Below are positions 45,056 to 54,920 of a DNA stretch of 64,000 bases, in pieces. The translations under genes and the position numbers were made by a program. Under the pieces are notes generated by a model, which was given only the letters and a program-made list of their open reading frames with translations, had not been told where the DNA came from and did no database searches. The stretch spans positions 1,443,674,163 through 1,443,738,162 of the forward strand of contig CM066031.1 in NCBI GenBank assembly GCA_033557465.1. The letters run 5' to 3'. Positions within the stretch are counted from its first letter, which is position 1. Each line of letters opens with the position of its first letter. This DNA is from Ichthyophis bannanicus. Its lineage: Eukaryota; Chordata; Amphibia; Gymnophiona; Ichthyophiidae.

Positions 45056-46250
45056 GCACTAGGTGCACCAGGTCATACATGGCATCAGAAAGGAAGGCCA
45101 TAGCCAACTCCAAGAGAGAAGTAGTAGCATCAGGCGGAAGAGACAGAATCCACTGAGCAGGGCTCAAGAAGTCAAGCTGGTGCATACCCCCAGCTGTAGA
45201 ATAGCTACCGACACGGCAAACTGGTTCTTCAGCAAGGAATCAACCGTGTGGTCCAGGAAATCTTTTAAGGCCGATCCACCTTCCATGGGAATAGTGGTCT
45301 ATCTGGTAATCGCCGTGACCTGTACATCACCTTGGGAATGTTAAACCACTCACTGCACTCCTCATCTGGGAGAGCATAGATCTTCTTATATACCCTTAAC
45401 CCTTTAGGCAAGGAGTTGGGCGAGTCGCACTCAGACTGGATCATATCTTTGATCACTTCAGAGAAAAGGAAGACAGTAATAGATTTCCATAGCCCTTGAA
45501 GAAGTGGGTGTATTTTCGGCTCCTGCTCCATGCTGGAAGCATCTGCCAAGTTCAAGGTCGATGAGACCCTGGAAATCAACGCCGTCAGCTCCTCCTTCCA
45601 GAACAGGCAGATTACCCCGGCATCTTCATAGTTCTGAAGGTGATAGGAGGTCCTCCTCCACATCAGAGCCCAGAACTAATTCATCTGGGCCCAAGGCATA
45701 GTCAACATCTCGGACAGCTCCCAAGTGTTCCTCATCTTCAAGGAGTATCCCGCACCGGAGACATTCTGCCAAAGGCAATCAAACAGGGCTTCTGCTTCTA
45801 GCCTGCCCGGTATGAGACTGTGTCTGGGGGCACCCAGAGGTCGCAGGGTCTGAATTTCCATGCCAGAAAGAGCAGGCCTGTTGCAAAAAGGAAAAGAATT
45901 CTGGGTAGAACAATTCAGACTCTGGAAGCTCTCCTCTCAGAAAAATCTCTCCAACACCAGGGGGCATAGCTGTCACAGACCTTCTAGAAGAGCGGCTCAC
46001 AGCACAGTGGCTGGAGCTTCCAGCTGATTGAGCATCCTTATCCTTAGTGCCTTACCCGCATCACCTATCCTGAGACAAGGAAGAGTGGACTAACTGTATC
46101 CCCACGTTGAAAGGGGGAAAGCATGCTCTCCAGGAGCGACTCAGAAGCTGCCATACAGAAAAGGCAGAGTCCAGAATCTAAGGATGAGGCTCCTCGCTTG
46201 CCATAGTTCAAACAACGTTTCCTGGAAGAAGACAGAGAGTTAGGTTATCA
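45056..46250 (-). pseudogene. decayed gag-like gene, probably a separate DIRS lineage
   Basis: Read from right to left. A Cys-containing N-terminal piece lies near 46200 (CLNYGKR, CLFCM); an acidic middle follows (LLEDEEHLGAVRDVDYALGP near 45740-45680); then the open frame 45663-45265 with YKKIYALPDEECSEWFNIPK. Next comes a stretch reading TTIPMEGGSALKDFLDHTVD and AVSVAILQ (45290-45180), and MAFLSDAMYDLVHLV (45110-45065). Vertebrate DIRS gag proteins have an alternating helix region of this style, which is why I favour DIRS. It is not alignable with subfamilies A-C. Several frameshifts; no pol visible. Confidence 0.45.
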
Positions 46251-47190
46251 CCAGAACACATGTTAAGGCTGTGCCAGCCTGCAAGCGCATATTAACTGCG
46301 CTTTTACAGAACAAGTTAAAGGCACTAGAAAAGGAACATGCGTTGGAGCTGTTTGGGCAGAACGCGTGTTGGGACCACATGATCCCCAGGTGCACAATAG
46401 GCAAAAACGTTACTCACGCAAGCAAAAACGACAGTAAACCCCCACACAGCGCCAACAGTTGCTAGCAGTCCATCCTCAATTGCATCCCTCAGAGACGGAA
46501 TCAGGAGCCCCCAACAAGGACAATGATAAGGTCAATTCTTGATACTCATCCCATGAGAGCACCGGGTGTAGGATCCAAGCCTGACTCAGTTCTACTCCCC
46601 TGAAACTGCTTCCCTGTCTGGGTTTATTTTTCAGTAGTACTGTTTGTGAAAAGTGGCTGGCAGGCAGATCCCTCTGACAGCCTTCTGCAATCTTCAGGAG
46701 AGAGCAGGGGTGAGAGGAGGAGAATATTGATAGTGTGTGATGTGGCTATACTTTTCAAGATTCTTCCAAATCCTTCCACTTTGTGGCTGCTCAACAGGCC
46801 TTATCATGATAAGGGGGTAGAGCTGAACCAATTTTCCCTCCTCCTATGGCTACCAAAAAGACTGTAGTCTAGAGGAGCTTCCCAAGTCACACTCAAATAA
46901 GAGAATCACTCCTTTAGGGCTTGAGGCGGTCATTCATGAGTATTTAATCAATTTATTTTCCTCGCAATCTTCAGATTTTCTAGAGAGGAGGAAATCCATC
47001 CACCATTTCCTGGAAACAAAGAAATACTGAAGGGACCTCTGGTGGCTGAGGTGAATAGAAGCATGGGAGTGATGTCATTGAAAACTGGGATTTTCATTGA
47101 TTCTTTGTCTCCACCAATCTGCTGGTGGGGGAATGCAGCCCACTTCTTTGGACTGGTCTAGCAGAATGATATGGAATAGGTGTTTAATGG
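46251..47190. other. 5' flank/terminus of the gag-like element, otherwise unassigned
   Basis: No gene. 46900-47170 has a GAGGAGGAAATCC block, CTCTGGTGGCTGAGG and TCTCCACCAATCTGCTGGTG, which look like terminal sequence of the element at 45056-46250, being placed as its 5' end should be. This is inference from position and composition. Confidence 0.3.
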
Positions 47191-47214
47191 ATCAAAACTA
47201 GGAAAATACCATGG

Positions 47215-47645
47215 GTCTGATATTCAAAGAGATGAATATTGATAGTGCTGCTGAATATCTGCAGGTGCCACTGCTGCTAACCGGTTAGCATCGGGGTGTG
47301 CATCAGGGGCGTTACCTGGTGATAATCGGGGAACAGCAATATTAAGCCGCTGCCTGGTTATTGCAAAGTGGTGAAAGTCAGGTGCAGCAAAGGCTGGCCT
47401 GACCTTTGCCGCAGAAACTAACTAGGCAGTGGCTGAATATTGCACTGCCTGGTTAGCTTTATTACTATTTAGGCAACCAGATATTCAGTGCTGGGACTTG
47501 TCTATGAACCAACCCGGCATTATTCAGATAGTGCCAAAGTGATCTGTGATGGTATCCAGTGGCACAATCCATATAGTGCTATTGAATATCTCGGTCAGCG
47601 GCACTTGTCTAGTAGGCAAATACTGATAACCAGGTAAATGCTGCT
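47215..47645. repeat. MITE-like repeat with TGAATAT words
   Basis: GGTCTGATATTCAAAG at the left, then TGAATATCTG, CTGAATATTGC, AGATATTCAG and TTGAATATCTCGG, with GCCTGGTTA and TAACCAGG words in both orientations. Similar sequence recurs at 48860-49130 and 50175-50300. Palindromic organisation without coding capacity suggests a non-autonomous DNA element. Confidence 0.5.
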
Positions 47646-48859
47646 GTGTATCAACCTGGTTGTATTTTTTATGGCACTAAATTTGATTTAATCAGAAAAA
47701 GTACCCAGCAATAGTATCTATGCAGTCAAAAAATTGATAATATAAATCCCTAAATGTATTTTTTATAAATATTTAAAAATAAAAGCAACCCAGGCATAAT
47801 TAAATTTGAAAACATGTCCAGCAGCTCTTTGGTCCTCCTCTTCCACCACCTATCTTGCCACTGTACTAATCATGACAGATCAGAAAGGAGAAAGGTTATG
47901 GGACTGTGAGTCTAGCAAACATTCTCTCAGCTCCACATTAATTTCATTTTATTGGCAGTTTTCTTTAAGACGAGATTACTTTCTGAAAAGTAATCCCAGT
48001 CATTTCACTGCTTCACTCAGCAAAAGGTGTCTTCTGGTTCCTACCAAATGTTCATTTTGCTGCAAGTTAAAGGGGCCACAGTTGATTCAAATATCTTATG
48101 CACATAAGTTGATTAGAATATCTTATGCACATAAACTTACCTTTAAATTTATATTGGTGACCTAGTAATCCAATGTATGTTATCACAAGCCTATTTTGCT
48201 GCAGTTTGCAGACAATTTTAATTATTTGATGTAAGACTTTCACAAATGCATTAATGAAACAAACTAGAGATAACTTTGGGCAGGGTATCACTATCCATGC
48301 TGTTCTTTAACCAAATCTGTTCCAGTGAAAATAAAATGTAAACTGTTTCCTAAAACAAACAACTTACTCAGGCCAAGAAAGTCTTCACAACAGTTGGTTC
48401 AAGAAATTTAAATACACCGTCATAGTGTTTGATCAGAAATGTGGAAACATAACTTGTTGAGTGATTCAAATTTTAGGAAAAAAGCAGAAAAAAATCCTGT
48501 TGCTTCAATTTTTGAAAATTCTACAAACCAGAGATGAACCCATGCCTAAACCTACTTTCACAGTTCCAAAATCTGCCAAGGATCGTGGTCCAGGATGCAA
48601 GTAATCCCATCCAAGAAAATGGCCTAGATTAGAGTTCTGAGAGTCGGGATGACAAAACAAATAAATTGTATCTCAGGAGGAAAAAATCCCAGATAATAGG
48701 TAGAATTTAGGATTGTGGGAATAACTGATTGATCTCTACAATCAAAAATATGCAGTGAATTGTTTAAGGACAAAGATGATCTTCTGCATTAGCCATTGAC
48801 AGCACAAAGTGTCCTGCTAGAAATAAACATTTGGAAAAGTGGCATATTCAAAACAATGG
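47646..48859. other. unassigned intronic sequence with a 27-bp tandem repeat
   Basis: AT-rich. A 27-bp unit (GTTGATT...ATCTTATGCACATAA) is present twice at 48081-48107 and 48108-48134. No exon or transposon recognised. Confidence 0.45.
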
Positions 48860-49130
48860 GGGAAATACTCAGTGGCCTCGGCTAGTGGTTGTATAACAGC
48901 TAGCCATTGCCACTGAACTTTAAACCTGGATACTCAATGCCAAGGTCATATCCGGCCACCGGCTCTGAATATCTGGGCTGGCCAGATAACGCAGAAACAA
49001 ACAGGACTGCGACGATATTCAGCCATGGCCTGATTAGCTTCATTGGCAAACGTTAGGACAGCCTTTGAGGTGCCTAACCTTTGTTGCTGAGGGATAACCG
49101 GCTAGCAGCTGAATATCGCACACAGAGTTT
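48860..49130. repeat. second MITE-like repeat with TGAATAT words
   Basis: Contains CTCTGAATATCTGG, CGATATTCAGCC, GCTGAATATCGC and GATAACCGGCTAGCAG, as in 47215-47645, ending about 140 bases before the KLHL14 exon. Confidence 0.45.
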
Positions 49131-49269
49131 GAATTTTGTTTTCGGAGTTCCAGCAGGAGTAACATATGCGTTTTGAAAGCTTGGGCACATTGTTGTATAA
49201 TTTATCAGGTTCCTACAATAAATGTTGCCATAGCCTGCAAAGAATCATAAGTTATTAAGTGGCACTCAC

Positions 49270-49359
49270 CATTAGGGTTCCACTGATCTTCTCCTCCCAA
49301 AACGAACAGGAAGTTTTCTACTTCCACAACACAATGATGTGCACTGTTATATGGCATAA
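49270..49359 (-). CDS. KLHL14: internal exon of a kelch-like (KLHL14) gene
   Basis: Ninety-base exon on the minus strand. The acceptor is a T-rich stretch ending in CAG at 49360 and the donor is GTGAGT at 49269-49264. It begins with the last two bases of a codon and ends with the first base of one (phase 1 at both ends), so length is a multiple of three. The 29 complete codons include MPYNSAHHCVVEVENFLFVL and GGEDQWNPN, a kelch repeat blade with its Gly-Gly pair. I recognise this as vertebrate KLHL14 (a BTB-kelch protein, a presumed cullin-3 adaptor that also binds torsin A) from memory of that protein. No other KLHL14 exon is seen in the window, so the neighbouring introns exceed 49 kb (3' side) and 14.6 kb (5' side). 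Confidence 0.9.
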
Positions 49360-49379
49360 CTGTAAAAAACAAACACACT

Positions 49380-50174
49380 TTTAGATTTTTGGACTACAAT
49401 GGAATACAATTCTTAATACCATCTTTAGACAGCCTTCCACAGTTGTTTTCTAACAGCTTTGCAAAATACACAATGGCTTTGATTCATAATATTTGGGTAT
49501 CTATTCATGACTGTGGATGGAAGTTCCCATCCAATAGTACCAGGAGACGTGGCAGTTACACATGTCATATTATACAGCAGCCCCTATGATATTTGCAATA
49601 GAAAAGCATGGGATAACAGTACACAAAGAATGAGGAGAGAAAGAATAAGCCATCAAAATACAAACATCAAAAACACATTCATGTACGGAAAGTAGAAGAC
49701 TTAGCAGACTGACATGGGACTAGTCTGTCATTAGTTCAAGTATTAGGGCAGGTCGGAAGCTGTTGGAAGTTTTTACAGCCTGAAAGCTGCTGTCATTCAC
49801 AGAATAAGTTGGTGGAATTAGTCCAGTTTCCGTTTGACAAGTGCCCATGACACAAATTCCACTAACATGACTGGCAGGGACAGTCTCAGCACAGACCAAG
49901 AGACAACTGAAAAAAGGGACTGAATTACTGGCTCAGCCTTAGGTGCACCACTCAAAAACACCTTATGAGGGCAGGAGATAAGTTTCTACTACTGTTTTTG
50001 CATATGTAGGACGACTACGGATTCCAGTGCTCTCAATCTAGAACTTTTCAACAGCAACATTATGGGGAAAAAGTATTTAGAAAATATCTAAATTTGCAAA
50101 ACGTTTTAACTTTTGTGTCTGGAGTCAGAGATGTCTTATTTCGGGAAACACATTAGGTTCTTCTTATATTATGG
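49380..50174. other. unassigned intronic sequence
   Basis: Sequence 5' of the exon on the gene strand. No recognised repeat or second exon. Confidence 0.4.
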
Positions 50175-50330
50175 GATGTGTATTCTTTAAGCTACTCAAC
50201 AGTAAGATAACCAGCTAGATATAAGCCAGCTATTTCTGCACATAGGGGCAGCCACCTGATTTGCTGGCTGGCACTGAAATTTTGAGCTAGTCAGCTAATT
50301 CCCCCATCCCAACCCAACCCTGCCTCCGAG
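50175..50330. repeat. partial TGAATAT-type/GCTGGCTGGC repeat
   Basis: Has GATAACCAGCTAGATATAAGCCAGC and GCTGGCTGGCACTGAAATTTTGAGC, which resemble the TGAATAT repeat family in a worn form. Confidence 0.35.
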
Positions 50331-50363
50331 AATTCCTGCTTTTTCAAGAGCTAAATATAGCCA

Positions 50364-50560
50364 TCTGGAGCAGTAGTTCCTGAAATGATCCTGCAGGACC
50401 CCCAGCCAGTCAGCTTTGTGATTGTGCATGACAGAAATTTGCAGGCAATGGACGCTGTGCATGCAAATACATCTCATGAATATTCATTGTGGATATCCTG
50501 AAAACCTGACCAGTTGGGGGTCCATCAGGATAAGTTTGGGAACTGCTGAGCTACTGAATA
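50364..50560. repeat. palindromic hAT-like MITE
   Basis: The ends are inverted: CAGTAGTTCCTGAAATGATC at the left against GTTTGGGAACTGCTG at the right, and GACCCCCAGCCAGTCAG against CTGACCAGTTGGGGGTC inside. CAGTRGTTCC termini are typical of hAT elements. A fragment of the same repeat lies at 16985-17040. I could not find an 8-bp target duplication. Confidence 0.55.
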
Positions 50561-52559
50561 TAGGTGGCTATATTTATTTAAGTTTTTTTTTTTACAAATT
50601 TTGGTATACCATCTTTGTATACAATAAAAGACAGCAATAATAAAAGGTTGAAATTTAGAAGAAAACAATCAAACAAAATCGATTAGCTCCTGAAGTTAAC
50701 CAAGATGCCCTTCTGAAAATCTACCCTATGTCCTTAAAACTCCTTCGCCAAAGAAATATCTAATCCATTTACAAAGTTACCAGACACTTGATAAATCTAC
50801 TTTTCTGTCCTGCTGCCTACAGATGGATTTGTCGATTACCTGATAAGCAGATGACCCTGGATCACCTTCACAAGTGCTTCAGAGAGGTCCAGAAGTGCAC
50901 CTTTAATTTCCGTCCAGGTTTATGTGATTCTTTAAAATAATGTCCCACTGATAGAATGACATTTTTTTGAATAGATTTGCTAAATGTCATACATGATCTT
51001 CTTAACAATAATCCTTGCTTGAATTTCATCTACTTACTTAGGGCATTCGTCATCTGGAAAGGCTGTAAATTCTTAGTATTAAAAGGTGCAATACTTCCTT
51101 CTAGATGGAGCTATAAAAATATAGAGCCACGTCGTGCTGTCTTTCTTTTCAGATCTATTTCATATTTGCATTTATTTTGAAATTTTAGAAAGTCTACCTT
51201 TTGTATTGGCACACACTGCATATTATTTCATGATCAAGCTGCATTCGATGAAATATATTACACTGTAATTAATGTGATACACTGTACACAATCTATGTAA
51301 TAAATTTAAACAAAAGCAGTTTAAGCTATCATATAAAGGCAGTTTTGGCCCAGTGGCACCGGTAGGAAAGTGATGCCCTTGTTCGTCTCATCAAATGGGC
51401 ACCTTATATCTAGGTGAGGACAAACAGAGAGGTGACGTGCATGTACAGGCAGGGAACTTATTGCTTGACACGGATCAGCAGAGCACTTAGGAAACCAGTG
51501 CAGTGGGAAATCAATATGACTCAGGGCCAGCTCTCACTCTCTGCTCTTCTCACCAGTGCCAATAAATACGGCATCCTAACCCACACTTGGATTATTTCAC
51601 GTTATATATCTTTCATTTCACCTGATTTATCATCGTTTGTTCTCCAGATTCAGTTGTGCAGTATGGTACATGTAACAATCATAATTACGATAATAATAAA
51701 AAAATATGCCCAGGGTTGTCGTTTTCAGCAGGTTCTCCTAGGCATCAGGTAAGACTCTTCCTGACAACTTGCTGAAGTTTCTGCCAAGGCAGTGATAAAT
51801 AAATTAATGATGCACATAACCTTTCCAGGGCAGAATGAACAACACTTTCACAGGCTGTCTTCTCAAATGGCATGGCTGAAGAGATAGACAGCGGGATCAG
51901 ACATCCATTTGAACCAAATTCTCACATCTTACCTTCAGCTCTCCACTAGATAATGGTACGCTGGGTTCATTTATAATTATTTTGTGGTGTGTGTATTAGT
52001 CATAACCAGGGTCAGAATCCAATATCTCTTAAAAGAGAACCTGTTCTGACAGGATATCTTCAATGCTCCTTCATTGAACGAAACTGATAAATAAGCTATT
52101 TCATACATTCACAATGTGGTGAATGCCACTGGTCAAATCTCTGAGGGATTTGACATCATTTTTCCCTATGAAAAATATATTTCCAGTATAACATGGCACT
52201 TTGCAATGCATGTCTATACTTCCCAAACAACGCACTGGCCACTTAACAGCAGAGTCATGTAGGCTGCGAGGGATGCAGCAAGTACCAGTAGTCCCCACTG
52301 GCTTCCATGGACTGTCTGCAATTCCTACCGTCACCACTCCTTATGGCCAGCACTATTATGTAAGGACTGGCAGCACCTCTCTTCAGTTCACATCATCTTA
52401 AAAATTCATCTTAAATCACAACTTTTTCCTTCAGCTGGGAGAAGAGGGCTGCTTGGCAAGATAAGGATGATGCTTTTAGGGGATGGCGTCTCTCCACTCT
52501 CAGCTTTCTCACCCCACAAATCACCAAGCTGCTCAGCTGCTACCTCTTACTTACAGTTC
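50561..52559. other. unassigned intronic sequence
   Basis: AT-rich. I see no exon, RNA gene or clear repeat; short open frames lack any recognisable motif. Confidence 0.4.
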
Positions 52560-52930
52560 TCACAAGCAGCCGCTCATGCTTTTGTGAAATTGTGACAGAT
52601 TAGACAACTGTTTAAAATGGTACGGTATGGTTTAGCAATTTTCCAACTAGATTACTGTAATGGTCTCTGTATAGATCTCCCTAGTGGTTTGACATATTTG
52701 ATACACAAAGTTTCAACTGATCTTGGCCCAGCCAAAGTTTACTTCTGCACTCCTACCTTTGTGCCAACTGTATTGGCTCCCCATTCAAGCAAGTGCTAAG
52801 AACAAACTTCTATCTTTGATGTGTAATTTTATATGAATCAAGCCCTTGTAATTTGGACAATAGTTTGAAATGGCATTGCCTAAGGCGGATCTACGCTCCT
52901 CTCAGAAAGCTTTGTTAAGTGTGCGACTTA
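52560..52930 (+). pseudogene. LINE ORF2 C-terminal scrap
   Basis: Plus-strand translation near 52617-52800 gives a FQLDYCNGLCIDLPSGLTY block, equivalent to the LDYCN(G/S)xxxxLP block at the end of L2/CR1-type ORF2, and near 52890-52930 an LRSSQKALL-like end. Heavily decayed. Confidence 0.55.
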
Positions 52931-53398
52931 TTAAACAAACAAGGAGGGCTTTATTTTTCAATAGGGTATTCTCTGATTACTAGGTTTGCTTTGTTTTTGT
53001 TGTCTTATTTTTATGCTATATTCTATGGGAGTCATTCCAAAACACAAATAAGGGGTCTGTACATGCGGCAGGGATGTTTAAATGCCAAAAACATCCCCGA
53101 CAGTATTCCAAAACACTGCAGACATGCGCATCCAAGGTGTTAGCACAGGGATCTCAGATCATGGGTGGGAGAGGGCGGAACGGGGGCGTGGTCAGCTGCA
53201 GAGACATATAAAGCATATTCAGGAAAGGCCCGTGTACATATTACGTGTTTCCCAGAAATGTCCACGTTATTCCTGCTGAAACGTGGTATAAGGCTAGGAC
53301 ATAGAAAATATTCTGCTATGCTCTGCAATGCAATGCATCCCATAGAGAAAAATGTTGTGGCAAGTATGTGTTGAACTGGTGTGACTGCAGTCTGGGAA
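52931..53398. other. unassigned sequence with short inverted words
   Basis: GCAGGGATGTTT and AAACATCCCCG (53071-53100) form a hairpin, and ATTCCAAAACAC occurs twice (53035 and 53105). It may be a small repeat; no gene. Confidence 0.35.
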
Positions 53399-53760
53399 AG
53401 CACAGTTACTTACCTGTAACAGGTGATCTCTGGGAACAGCAGGAATTAGTCCTCACTTATGGGTACGTCGGAACCGACGGAGCCTGCGCGGGAAAGCTCC
53501 CCAGCTTCCCAGGAAGGAAGCTTTTGGGGTCTCCCACTGCACATGTGCGCTGCCTTCCCGCCTTCCTGACCAGCTCTCCTCAGTTCGAGTTTATAGCTGA
53601 GACAATAGAGAGAGGAAAGGAAGATAGATAGAAGATACAACTCCTAGGGGAGGTGGGTGGGTTGTGAGGACTAATTCCTGCTGTTCCCAGAGATCACCTG
53701 TTACAGGTAAGTAACTGTGCTATCTCCAGGAACAAGCAGGAATAAGTCCTCACTTATGGG
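53399..53760 (-). repeat. 3' terminus and internal complementary region of DIRS A4
   Basis: Arms 53399-53456 and 53664-53721 are exact reverse complements over 58 bases, holding TACCTGTAACAGGTG; the ICR half complementary to the missing 5' end follows. CAGGTAAGT, a full splice-donor consensus, occurs at 53704-53712 and, on the other strand, in the outer arm. Confidence 0.93.
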
Positions 53761-53858
53761 GACTCCCTAGCTAAGATGCCTGGGAGATCCCCTTCCAAGG
53801 GTTCGCCATCTTCGTATGGATCTCAGGCATCCATCCTGGGAAGGTGGGCAGGAGTTGA

Positions 53859-54920
53859 TCAAGTATGGAACAGGTGTTTGAGGACAGCCTGACCAAACAA
53901 GGCATCCCGGCGGGAGTCCTTGTCCAAGCAGTAATGGGCTGTGAAGGTATGAACCGAGGCCCATGTGGCGACTCGACAGATCTGATCTATGGATACAGAG
54001 TGAAGATGAGCCATAGAAGTGGCCATGGCTCTCACATTGTGAGCTGTGACATGGCCTTCCAGAGGAATATTTTTACTCTGGTAAGCAAAGGAAATACACT
54101 GAGCAATCCAATTGGAAAGTGTACGTTTGGAGACTGGAAGTCCCAAATGAGAAGGATCAAAAGCCACGAAAAGCTGGAAAGACTTTCGATGTGGCTGAGT
54201 CCTGTTGAGGTAAAAGGCAAGAGCTCTTTTACAATCTAAAGTATGAAGGTTCCTCTCTGCACTGGATGCATGAGGAGCTGGAAAAAAGACAGGTAGATAT
54301 ACCTCTTGATTAAGATGAAAAGGCGAGACCACTTTGGGCATAAAGTGGGGATTCGTCCTAAGGACCACCTTATCATGATGAAACCTGGTATAAGGTGGAT
54401 GAGCCACCAAGGCTTGTAGTTCACTGATGCGGCGAACCGAAGTGACTGCAATAAGGAAAAGGACCTTCCAGGAAAGAAATTTCAAGGAGGTAGAAACCAA
54501 CGGTTCAAAAGGTGGCTTCATAAGCTGACCCAGAACTAGGTTCAAGTCCCATGCCACCGGAGGAGGTCGGATGGGAGGCTTAGTTAGAGTCAGGCCTCTC
54601 ATGAACCTTGCAACAAGCGGATGAGAGGAAACAGGTTGTCCATTTATAGGTTTTAAGGATGCTGCAATAGCACTCAAATGGACTCTTACTGAATTTGTCT
54701 TAAGGCCTGCATTAGAAAGATGCAGGAGATAGTCTAGTAGAGAATTCAAAGGAAGTGCTAGAGGGTCAAGACCCTGTTGAGCACACCAAATGGAAAAGCG
54801 TTTCCATTTGAAAGCATAGGAACGCCTCGTGGAGGGTTTCCTAGAGGCATGAAGGATATCTTTCACTGGTTGAGAAAGATTGAAGTCATGAAGGCTTAGG
54901 CCTTCAGTAACCAAGCTCGG
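53859..54920 (-). CDS. tyrosine recombinase, DIRS copy A4 (apparently intact)
   Basis: About 350 codons open to the stop at 53859 in a frame different from RNase H, which it overlaps slightly near 54900; the initiator is not certain. The N-terminal SAM-like part carries RRSYAFKWKRFSIWCAQQG. The catalytic domain has Arg in SVRRISELQALVA, a DKVVLRTNPHFMPKVV segment, LDCKRALAFYL, the H-x-x-R box HNVRAMATSMAHLHS and the HTFTAHYCLD block containing the likely nucleophilic Tyr. This enzyme would join the element circle to genomic DNA. Copies A2 and A3 have stops or frameshifts where this one is open. Confidence 0.85.
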   Translation of the reverse strand, partial: PSLVTEGLSLHDFNLSQPVKDILHASRKPSTRRSYAFKWKRFSIWCAQQGLDPLALPLNSLLDYLLHLSNAGLKTNSVRVHLSAIAASLKPINGQPVSSHPLVARFMRGLTLTKPPIRPPPVAWDLNLVLGQLMKPPFEPLVSTSLKFLSWKVLFLIAVTSVRRISELQALVAHPPYTRFHHDKVVLRTNPHFMPKVVSPFHLNQEVYLPVFFPAPHASSAERNLHTLDCKRALAFYLNRTQPHRKSFQLFVAFDPSHLGLPVSKRTLSNWIAQCISFAYQSKNIPLEGHVTAHNVRAMATSMAHLHSVSIDQICRVATWASVHTFTAHYCLDKDSRRDALFGQAVLKHLFHT

